DNA of 8,163 bases from Xanthobacteraceae bacterium (GTDB lineage: Bacteria > Pseudomonadota > Alphaproteobacteria > Rhizobiales > Xanthobacteraceae): positions 1 through 8,163 of the forward strand of contig JASHXX010000142.1 of the NCBI GenBank assembly GCA_030043335.1. The letters are read 5' to 3'. The notes below the pieces were generated by a model. The model did not search any database and had not been told where the DNA came from. It saw only the letters and a program-made list of their open reading frames with translations. Below are positions 1-6,140 of the stretch, piece by piece; positions within the stretch are counted from its first letter, which is position 1, and every line of letters begins with the position of its first letter. Both the position numbers and the translations under genes were made by a program.

Positions 1-36
1 GTTTCGTCCTATCGAGCGAGCGACTATGTTTGCCAG

Positions 37-59
37 CCTGCGGACTATTCGCAGGAGGT
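37..59 (+). promoter_or_regulatory. Ribosome binding site overlapped by a 6-bp hairpin, upstream of the DUF2093 gene
   Basis: AGGAGGT at 53-59 is a near-perfect Shine-Dalgarno sequence, four bases before the TTG codon at 64; it decides that start. A perfect inverted repeat (CCTGCG at 37-42, CGCAGG at 50-55, 7-base loop) covers the first bases of the Shine-Dalgarno, so a folded leader could partly hide it. The hairpin is visible in sequence; any regulatory role is inference. Confidence 0.55.
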
Positions 60-63
60 CCAT

Positions 64-294
64 TTGCTCAACCGCACCGATCGCCCGTCCCCGATGCCCG
101 GCGAAGCCGAGGTGAAATATCTCGACGGCGATTTCCGCGTCGTGCGGCCGGGAGCGTTTGTGCGTTGCGCGGTCACCGGCACCCCAATCCCACTCGATGA
201 GCTCAGATATTGGAGCGTCGACCTGCAGGAGGCCTATTCGACCTCCGAGGCGGTATTGCAGCGGCACGGCGCCGCCTATCTGCGGAAATCCTGA
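64..294 (+). CDS. DUF2093 family small protein, TTG start
   Basis: This 76-residue protein matches my recollection of DUF2093, a small family of unknown function in alphaproteobacteria. The N-terminal MLNR and the motif YLDGDFRVVRPG (residues 19-30) are followed by the block CAVTGTPIPLDELRYWSV (35-52), the usual family core. It has one cysteine (Cys35), no signal peptide and no membrane segment, so it is probably cytosolic. The TTG start is chosen because AGGAGGT lies four bases upstream and the family normally begins MLNR. The reading frame stays open back to position 1, so a longer N-terminus cannot be excluded inside the window. The gene converges on lpxK with four bases between stop codons. 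The family call is firm; the function is unknown. Confidence 0.85.
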   Translation: MLNRTDRPSPMPGEAEVKYLDGDFRVVRPGAFVRCAVTGTPIPLDELRYWSVDLQEAYSTSEAVLQRHGAAYLRKS

Positions 295-298
295 CCGA

Positions 299-1333
299 TC
301 ATTCTGCGCTTGACCGTTCGCGACGTCCGGAACGGAGCGAGCTGCGCCTCGCCGCGTTGCGGATCATGTCGCCGAACGCGTCCTCCTCCTCGATCGCAAG
401 CCGCACCGGCAACGCGGTTGCGCGGGCAGCGAGCGCAGCGAGGCGGGCATCGCCGGCAAGCCGCGCGGCGTCTTTCTCGGTGGTGAGCAAGACGAGGTTC
501 GCCGCCTCGGCGCGCGCCAGCAGCGCCTGCGCTTCCGCGGCGGTGTAACGGTGATGGTCGGCAAAGCCCGAGCGCTCGGCGACCTCGATCCCGGCCTCAT
601 CGAGCGTCGCGAAGAACTTCTGCGGATCGCCGATGCCGGCGAATGCCAGCACCCGACGCCCCTTGAGCGCGGCGAGCACATCGCGGTCGGGGATGAGGCG
701 GCCGTGGAAGATAGCGACGCCGCGCCGGCGCGCGATCTGCGCGACCGCCTCGGCACCAGCCGGCGGGCCGACAATGATGAGGCCGTGCGCGAGCGAGATC
801 TGGGTTTCGAGCGGTGCCCGCAGCGGTCCCGCCGGGATGATGCGGCCATTGCCGACGCCGCGGCGGCCGTCAACGAGCAGGATCGCGAGATCCTTGGCGA
901 GCGATGGATTCTGGAACCCATCGTCCATCACGATGACGCCGGCACCGCCGAAGACCGCGGCCATCGCGCCTTCGATCCGATTGCGCGCCACGATCGTCGG
1001 CGCAAGGCGCGCGAGCAGAAGCGGCTCGTCGCCGATATCCGCCGCGGAATGATGCGCCGGATTGACGCGCACCGGACCGCGCAAGCGGCCGCCGTAACCG
1101 CGGCTCAAAAAGAACGGCCGCTCATGCGCGGCGAGGAGCAGACGCGCGACCGCAAGCGCCGCCGGCGTCTTGCCGGCGCCGCCGACGGTGAGGTTGCCGA
1201 GGCAAATCACCGGCACGCCGACGCTGCGGCCTTGGAAGTGCAATCGCAGCGCCGCCGCCACCCCGTAAAGCCGGGCGAGCGGGCCAAGAAATTTTCCCGT
1301 GCCGGGCTGCCACCAAAAGGCGGGCTCGCGCAT
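299..1333 (-). CDS. lpxK: Tetraacyldisaccharide 4'-kinase LpxK
   Basis: LpxK is the inner-membrane-associated kinase that uses ATP to phosphorylate the 4' position of the lipid A disaccharide, giving lipid IVA in the Raetz pathway. Counted from the chosen ATG, the 344-residue protein has the Walker A loop GNLTVGGAGKTP (46-57), SRGYGG (77-82), GDEP (101-104), MDDGFQ (136-141), GNGRIIPAGPLR (161-172), AFAGIGDP (229-236), FADHHRYT (256-263) and TTEKDAARL (283-291), all typical of the family. Length is normal (about 320-345). The frame is open upstream to a TTG at 1421-1423, which would add 30 residues and overlap waaA. I prefer the ATG at 1331-1333 because family proteins usually start near REPAFW. 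A GTG directly before it (1334-1336) is also possible, with GGGA at better spacing. It is the last gene of the minus-strand cluster, 79 bases after waaA. Confidence 0.95.
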   Translation of the reverse strand: MREPAFWWQPGTGKFLGPLARLYGVAAALRLHFQGRSVGVPVICLGNLTVGGAGKTPAALAVARLLLAAHERPFFLSRGYGGRLRGPVRVNPAHHSAADIGDEPLLLARLAPTIVARNRIEGAMAAVFGGAGVIVMDDGFQNPSLAKDLAILLVDGRRGVGNGRIIPAGPLRAPLETQISLAHGLIIVGPPAGAEAVAQIARRRGVAIFHGRLIPDRDVLAALKGRRVLAFAGIGDPQKFFATLDEAGIEVAERSGFADHHRYTAAEAQALLARAEAANLVLLTTEKDAARLAGDARLAALAARATALPVRLAIEEEDAFGDMIRNAARRSSLRSGRRERSSAE

Positions 1334-1360
1334 CACCGCATGATCCCGAACGAGCAGGCT

Positions 1361-1394
1361 CCGGCTTTGCGCCGGGGTCCGAAACGGGGTTCGG
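1361..1394 (-). other. Two tandem inverted repeats in the waaA-lpxK spacer
   Basis: The largest gap of the cluster contains CCGAA/TTCGG (arms 1379-1383 and 1390-1394) and CCGGC/GCCGG (arms 1361-1365 and 1371-1375). Each is a perfect 5-bp stem with a 5-6 base loop. Neither is followed by a T-run, so they are not good intrinsic terminators. They could pace lpxK expression or stabilise the transcript, or they may be chance in GC-rich DNA. Confidence 0.35.
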
Positions 1395-1412
1395 CAACGA
1401 TCGTCAGCAATT

Positions 1413-2711
1413 CTACGACGCAAGCTGCTCGAGCCGAAGCCGGACGAGATAAGGCTCGAGCGCGGCGATCGTGCGCTCGAGCGCGCCGCCGAGCTTTGCC
1501 GCCGTGGTCTTGCCGGCTTCGGCCACGGCCGAGCGGGCCGCGGGCTTCGCCAGCCATTCCGCCAGCCGCGCAGTTAGGGCGTCGGCGTCTGTCACCAGTT
1601 CGGCGCCATGTGCGGCGTCGAGCGTGGCGTAGATCTCGGCGAAATTCCAGACATGCGGACCGTGCACGATCGCGGCGCCGAGCCCGATCGCTTCGATCGG
1701 ATTCTGGCCGCCATGCGTGGCGAGCGAGCCGCCCATGAACACGATCGGTGCCAGCCGGTAGATCAGGCCGAGTTCGCCGAGCGTGTCGGCAACGTAGATA
1801 TCGACATCGCGCTTCGGCGGATCGCCGCGAGAGCGCAGCGCGACGGTAAGGCCTGCGGCGCGCGCGATCTCGGCGACGCTCGGGCCGCGCGCCGGATGGC
1901 GTGGCGCGATCACCGTTAGCAGGGAAGGGCATTTCGCACGCAGCCGGCGATGCGCGGCGATGATCGCGCTTTCCTCGCCGGCATGGGTCGAGGCGGCGGC
2001 AATGACCACCCGCGGGCCGACGATCGCGCGCAATTTTTGCAGGGTCGGCTGATCGACCGGCGGGGCGGGGACGTCTAGCTTGAGATTGCCGATGCTGCTG
2101 ACGCGCGGCGCGCCGAGCTGGTCGAAGCGCTGCGCATCGGCCCGCGACTGCGCTAGGCACAGATCGAACCGGTCGAGGAGGGCGGCGATCGAGTGCGGCA
2201 GCAGCCGCCAGCGGCCGAACGAGCGTTCGGAGACGCGGCCGTTGACGAGGATCATCGGGATCGCGCGGCCGGCGCAAGCGAGCACCAGGTTGGGCCACAG
2301 ATCCGATTCGACGAACAGCGCGAGATCGGGACGCCAGTAGTCGAGAAAGCGATCGACGAATCGCGGCGCATCGACCGGAATGAACTGGTGGACCGCCCCG
2401 GAGGGGAGCCGTTGTTCGGCGAGCTTGGCCGAGGTCACGGTGCCGGAGGTGACCAGCACCGCGAAATTGCGCGCGCGGATGCGCTCGATCAGCGGAATGA
2501 CCGCCAGTAATTCGCCGACGCTCGCGGCATGCAGCCAGATCATCGGTCCCGGCGAGCGCGGCAGGCTGGTCTGGCCATAGCGCTCGGCAAGGCGCGCCGG
2601 GTGTTCCTTGCCCTGCTTGAGGCGCCAAGCGAGGACCCGCGGCGTGATTGGCACCGCCGCCGCGGACGCGAGGCGATAGACTCGCAGCGCGAGAGGCAGG
2701 CGATTACGCAA
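1413..2711 (-). CDS. waaA: 3-deoxy-D-manno-octulosonic acid (Kdo) transferase
   Basis: WaaA (KdtA) transfers Kdo from CMP-Kdo to lipid IVA at the cytoplasmic face of the inner membrane. The 432-residue length is usual. A mildly hydrophobic N-terminal stretch (about 7-30) matches the membrane-contacting segment of the family. The N-lobe has WLHAASVGE (59-67) with the expected catalytic Glu67, then TSGTVTSA (88-95) and ESDLWPNL (135-142). The C-lobe has GNLKLD (208-213), ASTHAGEE (240-247), APRHPAR (269-275), FMGGSLATHGGQNP (325-338) and HGPHVWNF (350-357), a GT-B fold of the GT30 type. The start is TTG at 2709-2711, two bases after the DUF374 stop, with GGGGAG (2719-2724) seven bases upstream. 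How many Kdo residues it adds cannot be told from sequence. Confidence 0.95.
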   Translation of the reverse strand: MRNRLPLALRVYRLASAAAVPITPRVLAWRLKQGKEHPARLAERYGQTSLPRSPGPMIWLHAASVGELLAVIPLIERIRARNFAVLVTSGTVTSAKLAEQRLPSGAVHQFIPVDAPRFVDRFLDYWRPDLALFVESDLWPNLVLACAGRAIPMILVNGRVSERSFGRWRLLPHSIAALLDRFDLCLAQSRADAQRFDQLGAPRVSSIGNLKLDVPAPPVDQPTLQKLRAIVGPRVVIAAASTHAGEESAIIAAHRRLRAKCPSLLTVIAPRHPARGPSVAEIARAAGLTVALRSRGDPPKRDVDIYVADTLGELGLIYRLAPIVFMGGSLATHGGQNPIEAIGLGAAIVHGPHVWNFAEIYATLDAAHGAELVTDADALTARLAEWLAKPAARSAVAEAGKTTAAKLGGALERTIAALEPYLVRLRLEQLAS

Positions 2712-2713
2712 AC

Positions 2714-3418
2714 TCAGACTCCCCGGTGCGACCGATCGACGATTTCATAGGCGCGTCGCGTCGCCGCCGACAGGCGATCTTCGAGCAGACGGCGGCAAGC
2801 TTCAAGCTCCTCGGTGCCGGCATCGGCAGGCACGCGCATCGGCTCGGTAGCGACGGCGGACGCGCGACTGAAGGGCAGATTGATCGTGGTGCGATCCCAA
2901 TTGTTGAGCACCAAACGATGGCTGGTGGCGTATGCGGCGCCGTAGATCGGACGGCCGGAAGCCTGGGCGAGCTTGATGATGCCGAGCCCGGCGACGCGTG
3001 CCACCTTGGGCACGTCCGCCGAGAGCACAACGGAGAAGCCTTCGGCGAGAGCATCGAGCATGGCCTGAAACGCCACCACGCCGCCTTTGCGCACAAAGGT
3101 CTTGCCGAGATTGCCAGATCCGCGAATCGTGCTGACGCCAAGCCACTCGGCCGCAACCGCATGGATCTCGCCGTCGTGATGGCGCGAGACCAGGATCTTC
3201 GCCGGAACGCCGGCTTCGCGGGCGACCGGCACGAGAAGGTGCTGCCCGTGCCAGATCGCCAGAATGATCGGTTGCTCTGCCTCGACGCGCGCGTAGATGT
3301 CCGCCGGCTCAAACGTAAAGCGGCTGGTGAATCCGACGAAGCGCAGATATTCGGCGGCCGCCACGCCGAGCGCAACCCTCACCCATCGTTGTCGCGCGAT
3401 GTCCTTCCACAGCGGCAT
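2714..3418 (-). CDS. DUF374 family lysophospholipid acyltransferase-like protein; possible lipid A late acyltransferase
   Basis: This 234-residue protein belongs to the DUF374 branch of the acyltransferases. It has a hydrophobic N-terminal segment (about 13-30), the family block ILAIWHGQHLL (52-62), SRHHDGE (78-84), GSGNLGK (100-106) and RVAGLGIIKLAQASGRPIY (141-159). Known: the DUF374 protein LpxJ of Campylobacter and Helicobacter is a secondary lipid A acyltransferase. Inferred: because it lies directly before waaA and lpxK, this protein may add a late acyl chain to Kdo-lipid A precursors. Odd: a strict HX4D motif is not visible, and the spot where many relatives have a DGPRGP-like motif reads SADVPKV (133-139). 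The ATG at 3416-3418 lies 8 bases after the DUF4170 stop; the open frame continuing upstream is out-of-frame DUF4170 coding DNA. Alternative: an acyltransferase acting on other phospholipids or ornithine lipids. Confidence 0.85.
   Translation of the reverse strand: MPLWKDIARQRWVRVALGVAAAEYLRFVGFTSRFTFEPADIYARVEAEQPIILAIWHGQHLLVPVAREAGVPAKILVSRHHDGEIHAVAAEWLGVSTIRGSGNLGKTFVRKGGVVAFQAMLDALAEGFSVVLSADVPKVARVAGLGIIKLAQASGRPIYGAAYATSHRLVLNNWDRTTINLPFSRASAVATEPMRVPADAGTEELEACRRLLEDRLSAATRRAYEIVDRSHRGV
2719..2724 (-). promoter_or_regulatory. Ribosome binding site that fixes the waaA TTG start
   Basis: GGGGAG on the minus strand lies inside the last codons of the DUF374 gene, seven bases before the TTG of waaA. 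No ATG offers a better start nearby. The placement suggests coupled translation of the two genes. Confidence 0.6.
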
Positions 3419-3426
3419 CGGCAGTC

Positions 3427-3684
3427 TCAGCGCTGTCGCGCCTGGCTTTGCGGATCGAGCAGCCGGTGCAGATGGACGATGAAATAGCGCATTTCCGCGT
3501 TGTCGACGGTGCCCTGCGCCTTCGCCTTCCACGCCGCGTAGGCGCTGGCATAGTTCGGATAGATGCCGACGATGTCGAGCTTGTCGAGATTTTTGAACGC
3601 GGCGCCCTGCAGATCGTCGAGTTCGCCGCCGAAGACGAGATGCAGCAATTGCTTTGATGGCGGCTTGGAAGCGGTATCCGGCAT
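3427..3684 (-). CDS. DUF4170 family small protein
   Basis: This 85-residue protein matches my recollection of DUF4170, an uncharacterised alphaproteobacterial family. Conserved stretches are LLHLVFGGEL (13-22), FKNLDKLDIVGIYPNY (30-45), AAWKAKAQGTVDNAEMRYF (50-68) and VHLHRLLDP (70-78), which cover nearly the whole chain. It has no cysteines, signal peptide or membrane segment, so it is probably a small cytosolic domain. The ATG at 3682-3684 follows the phosphatase stop by 29 bases, with AGGG a few bases upstream as a modest ribosome binding site. It sits between the phosphatase and the acyltransferase, with an 8-base gap downstream, so co-expression with lipid A genes is likely. Its function is unknown. 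A partner or regulator of the adjacent enzymes is a guess from position only. Confidence 0.9.
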   Translation of the reverse strand: MPDTASKPPSKQLLHLVFGGELDDLQGAAFKNLDKLDIVGIYPNYASAYAAWKAKAQGTVDNAEMRYFIVHLHRLLDPQSQARQR

Positions 3685-3713
3685 GCGCCCTAATCCACGC
3701 GCTCGATCTGCAA

Positions 3714-4523
3714 TTAGGAGGATGCGATCCGCCGCTCGCGGATGAGATCGACGAACGCCGCGTGCCGCTCTCCGCCGGCTGCGACCAGCATCCCGTGCCG
3801 CGGTACGGCCCGGTTGTAGCCGACAACTCTACCCTCGAAATGAGTCATCGCCCCGCCCGCTTCGTGCACCAAAAGATCAGCGGCCGCAAGGTCCCAGTCG
3901 TGGCTGTTCTCGCCGGCAATCGCGATGTCGACGGCGCCCTGCGCGACGCGGGCGAAGCGCAGCGCGAGCGAGCGTATACGCGGCATCACGGTGAGGGGCG
4001 GCGCGACGGCGGCGAATTTGTCGAGGAAACCTTTCGGGCCGGCGACCCGGACATGCCCGAGCGTTGCGCCACCCGTCGCCGCGATCGGGGCGCCGTTGCG
4101 TGTCGTGCCTTTGCCGGCGATGGCAGTGAAGAACTCGTCGGTGACCGGAGCGTAGAGGCAGGCCGCGACCGGCCGGCCATCCTCCACCAGAGCCGCCGAG
4201 ATGCTCCAGTCCGGCGAACCGGCAAGGTAGGCGCGCGTGCCGTCGATCGGATCGACGATCCAGACTTGGCGCGCGGCGAGGCGCGCCGGATCGTCGGCGC
4301 TTTCCTCCGACAGCCAGCCGACGCCGTCGGCGGTCCCGATCAGCCGTTCGCGCAGCAGGCGATCGACCGCGATATCGGCGTCGCACACCGGCGACGAGCC
4401 AGCCTTGGTCCAGGTCTTGATCGGAGCCTGAAACATCGACAGCGCCAGCGCGCCGGCTTCGCGCACGCTTTCAGCGAGGCGTTCGGCCGCGAGCTCGCGA
4501 TCGAGGCCGTCAATGGCCGGCAA
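3714..4523 (-). CDS. Inositol monophosphatase / 3'(2'),5'-bisphosphate nucleotidase (CysQ-like) family phosphatase
   Basis: This 269-residue member of the magnesium-dependent, lithium-sensitive phosphatase superfamily carries the three expected metal-site motifs: LSEES (71-75, Glu73), WIVDPIDGTRAYL (88-100, Asp91 and Asp94) and DWDLAAADLLVHEAGG (209-224, Asp211). KAGSSPVCDADIAVD (40-54) is the usual N-terminal lead-in. Likely substrates are 3'-phosphoadenosine 5'-phosphate or inositol/sugar monophosphates; the sequence does not decide between them, so no gene symbol is given. The TTG start at 4521-4523 lies inside the end of pmbA (14-base overlap) and is supported by GAGGG about eight bases upstream. 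The next in-frame ATG would lose the first 29 residues. The overlap implies translational coupling to pmbA. It is followed by DUF4170 and lipid A genes, so a role in envelope precursor metabolism is possible but unproven. Confidence 0.9.
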   Translation of the reverse strand: MPAIDGLDRELAAERLAESVREAGALALSMFQAPIKTWTKAGSSPVCDADIAVDRLLRERLIGTADGVGWLSEESADDPARLAARQVWIVDPIDGTRAYLAGSPDWSISAALVEDGRPVAACLYAPVTDEFFTAIAGKGTTRNGAPIAATGGATLGHVRVAGPKGFLDKFAAVAPPLTVMPRIRSLALRFARVAQGAVDIAIAGENSHDWDLAAADLLVHEAGGAMTHFEGRVVGYNRAVPRHGMLVAAGGERHAAFVDLIRERRIASS

Positions 4524-5862
4524 CGGTCAAACCCTCGACGCGAACGGTCGGCGCATTGGTCCCGTAGCGGAAGATGAGGTCGTTCGCCGGTGTGAGACTC
4601 GCAAACATCTCCAGGAGGTGTCCGGCGATCGTGACCTCGCTAACCGGATAGGTGCACCTGCCGTTCTCGATCCAGAATCCGGAGGCGCCGCGGCTATAGT
4701 CGCCGGTCACCATGTTGACGCCCATCCCGATCGTGTCAGTGACGTAGAAACCTTCCTCGATCTCGCCGATCAACTGATCCGGCGTCTTGTCGCCGGGCGC
4801 AAGGTGGAGATTGCTCGCGCTCGGCGCGGGCGTCGAGGAAACGCCGCGCTGCGCGTGGCCGGTCGTCGTCAGATCAAGTTCGCGTGCGGTGGCGCAGTCG
4901 AGGAGCCAGCTCTTCAGCACGCCGTCCTCGATAAGCTTAAGCCGCACGCCGGCGACGCCTTCGGCGTCGAACGGCCTCGACCGCAGGCCGCGTGGCCGCA
5001 TGGGATCGTCGACAATGTCGATGCCGGCGGCGAAAATCCTTTCGCCGAGCTTGTCGCGCAGGAAACTCGTCTGCCGCGCGATGGCGTTGCCGTTGGCGGC
5101 GCCGGCGAGATGCCCGACGAGCGCACCCGAGATCCGGGAATCGAACACCACCGGGACGCGGCGCGTCGCCACCTTGCGCGGATTAAGGCGCCTGACGGCG
5201 CGCTCGCCGGCGCGGCGTCCGATGACCGCCGGGCCGTCGAGGTCGGCGGCATGCAAGGTCGACGAGTAGTCGTAGTCGCGCTCCATGGCGGTGCCTTCGC
5301 CGGCGATCGCCGACATCGAAATGCTGTGCCGCGAGGCGAGCGTGGCACCGGTAAAACCGTGGCTCGTCACCAGCACCACGCCGGCGACGCCGGCCGAGGC
5401 CGAAGCGCCGTTCGATTTGGTGACGCCGGCGACGCCGAGGCCCGCAGCCTCGGCTTCGCGGGCGCGGGCCTCGAGCACGCCGACCTCCGGCATGTCGGGA
5501 TCAAGAAGATCGAGCGCCGGCAGGGCGCGCGCAAGCTGCGCCGAATCGGCAAGGCCGGCGAAGCGATCCTGCGGCGCGGCGCGCGCCATAGCGATCGCGC
5601 GCCCGGCGAGCGCGTCGAACCCGTCGCCCTTAAGGTCGTTGGTTGAGACCACCGCCTGCTTCTGATCGACGATCACGCGCAGCCCGAGATCATCGCTCTC
5701 CGAGCGCTGCGATTCCTCGACCGCGCCGTCGCGCACCTCGACTGCAAGCGAAACCGAGCGCACCGCGAGTGCGTCGGCCTGATCGGCGCCGGCGCGCCGG
5801 GCGGCGCTGACCAGACGTTCGGCGAGATCAGCGAGGGCGGATTGGTCGAGAAGGGAGGGCAT
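4510..5862 (-). CDS. pmbA: TldD/PmbA (TldE) family metalloprotease-associated protein
   Basis: This 450-residue protein has the length and motifs of PmbA/TldE. In E. coli PmbA pairs with TldD in a cytosolic protease that trims unfolded peptides, such as the microcin B17 leader, and affects CcdA turnover. Visible motifs are an N-terminal domain (about 1-125) with ESDDLGLRVIV (55-65), the SRPFDAEGVAG region (295-305), GFYVTDTIGMGVNMVTGD (371-388), SRGASGFWIENG (390-401) and PVSEVTIAGHL (406-416). No HExxxH zinc motif is present, which fits the non-catalytic PmbA partner rather than TldD; no tldD lies in the window. It starts at ATG 5860-5862 with no clear Shine-Dalgarno and is first in the minus-strand cluster. 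Its link to lipid A genes is positional only. Confidence 0.93.
   Translation of the reverse strand: MPSLLDQSALADLAERLVSAARRAGADQADALAVRSVSLAVEVRDGAVEESQRSESDDLGLRVIVDQKQAVVSTNDLKGDGFDALAGRAIAMARAAPQDRFAGLADSAQLARALPALDLLDPDMPEVGVLEARAREAEAAGLGVAGVTKSNGASASAGVAGVVLVTSHGFTGATLASRHSISMSAIAGEGTAMERDYDYSSTLHAADLDGPAVIGRRAGERAVRRLNPRKVATRRVPVVFDSRISGALVGHLAGAANGNAIARQTSFLRDKLGERIFAAGIDIVDDPMRPRGLRSRPFDAEGVAGVRLKLIEDGVLKSWLLDCATARELDLTTTGHAQRGVSSTPAPSASNLHLAPGDKTPDQLIGEIEEGFYVTDTIGMGVNMVTGDYSRGASGFWIENGRCTYPVSEVTIAGHLLEMFASLTPANDLIFRYGTNAPTVRVEGLTVAGH
4532..4536 (-). promoter_or_regulatory. Ribosome binding site that fixes the phosphatase TTG start
   Basis: GAGGG on the minus strand lies within the last codons of pmbA, eight bases before the TTG at 4521-4523. 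This supports initiation there, since no ATG is available until residue 30. Confidence 0.5.
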
Positions 5863-5877
5863 GTAGCGTTGCCGGTT

Positions 5878-5906
5878 GGTTTATGCGTGGCTGCAAATAA
5901 GGACAA
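5878..5906 (-). promoter_or_regulatory. Weak candidate promoter for the pmbA-lpxK cluster
   Basis: On the minus strand TTGTCC (forward 5901-5906) could be a -35 element. The -10 could be CATAAA (5880-5885, 15-base spacer) or TAAACC (5878-5883, 17-base spacer). The stretch is AT-rich compared with its surroundings. It lies just before the pmbA ATG, so the leader would be very short, which agrees with the lack of a visible ribosome binding site. Matches to consensus are only partial. Confidence 0.25.
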
Positions 5907-6018
5907 GGCGAAGATGTGGTGGCATGCGGGACGATTCAACCGCCGGAACGGGGCGCTTGCGCACGCCAATCCCGACAAACCGGGGTCACCGCGGCAACCG
6001 CTCGTCAATCATGCAGGC

Positions 6019-6041
6019 CGTTCGTGCGCCCGACACGAGCG
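6019..6041. repeat. Operator-like imperfect palindrome
   Basis: CGTTCGTG (6019-6026) pairs with CACGAGCG (6034-6041) across a 7-base centre, with seven standard pairs and one G-T pair. It lies between divergent genes about 100 bases before the DUF6101 start, a position suited to a dimeric regulator, but no known operator is recognised. Confidence 0.3.
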
Positions 6042-6095
6042 ATTAACCAGCCTTCTTAAGCCGATTGCGACCGCGCCCTGCCACCCTCGCGGCAA

Positions 6096-6114
6096 CCGGG
6101 CGGCAACAGCCCGG
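6096..6114 (+). other. Perfect 6-bp hairpin upstream of the DUF6101 gene
   Basis: CCGGGC (6096-6101) and GCCCGG (6109-6114) are separated by a 7-base loop, 26 bases before the ATG at 6141. There is no T-run after it. It may be a leader hairpin or one half of a regulatory fold. Confidence 0.35.
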
Positions 6115-6140
6115 CGGGAGCGCAAGTTTCGGGGCGTCAA

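Larger units (their letters stand above)
5863..6140. other. Divergent intergenic region between pmbA and the DUF6101 gene
   Basis: This 278-base region separates two genes transcribed outward and must hold both promoters. I find no convincing small gene in it; the open frames crossing it lack family-like content. It contains a candidate pmbA promoter, an imperfect palindrome at 6019-6041, two TTAA boxes nine bases apart (6043-6059) and a hairpin at 6096-6114. CGGCAAC-type words recur at its right end. Confidence 0.6.

Noticed and set aside
551..1738. A 395-codon plus-strand open frame antisense to lpxK and waaA
   Set aside because: The translation is low-complexity and Arg/Ala-rich with no recognisable motif. 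It crosses the boundary of two well-supported genes, as expected for antisense frames in GC-rich DNA.
1333..2628. A 431-codon minus-strand frame overlapping waaA
   Set aside because: It is on the same strand as waaA in a different phase. waaA carries all the Kdo transferase motifs, while this translation is Arg/Pro/Ala-rich noise.
3419..3826. A 136-residue N-terminal extension of the DUF374 protein
   Set aside because: The open frame continues upstream, but it runs out of frame through the DUF4170 gene and is Arg/Ser-rich. Family proteins begin near the ATG at 3418.
3654..5646. Long plus-strand open frames (3654-4577 and 4513-5646) antisense to the phosphatase and pmbA
   Set aside because: They mirror genes with clear motifs on the minus strand, have biased shadow-like composition and show no domain or ribosome binding site.
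6043..6059. A CtrA-like site (TTAA...TTAA) in the divergent region
   Set aside because: The two TTAA boxes are nine bases apart, whereas the CtrA consensus has seven. One AT-rich pair is not enough for a call.
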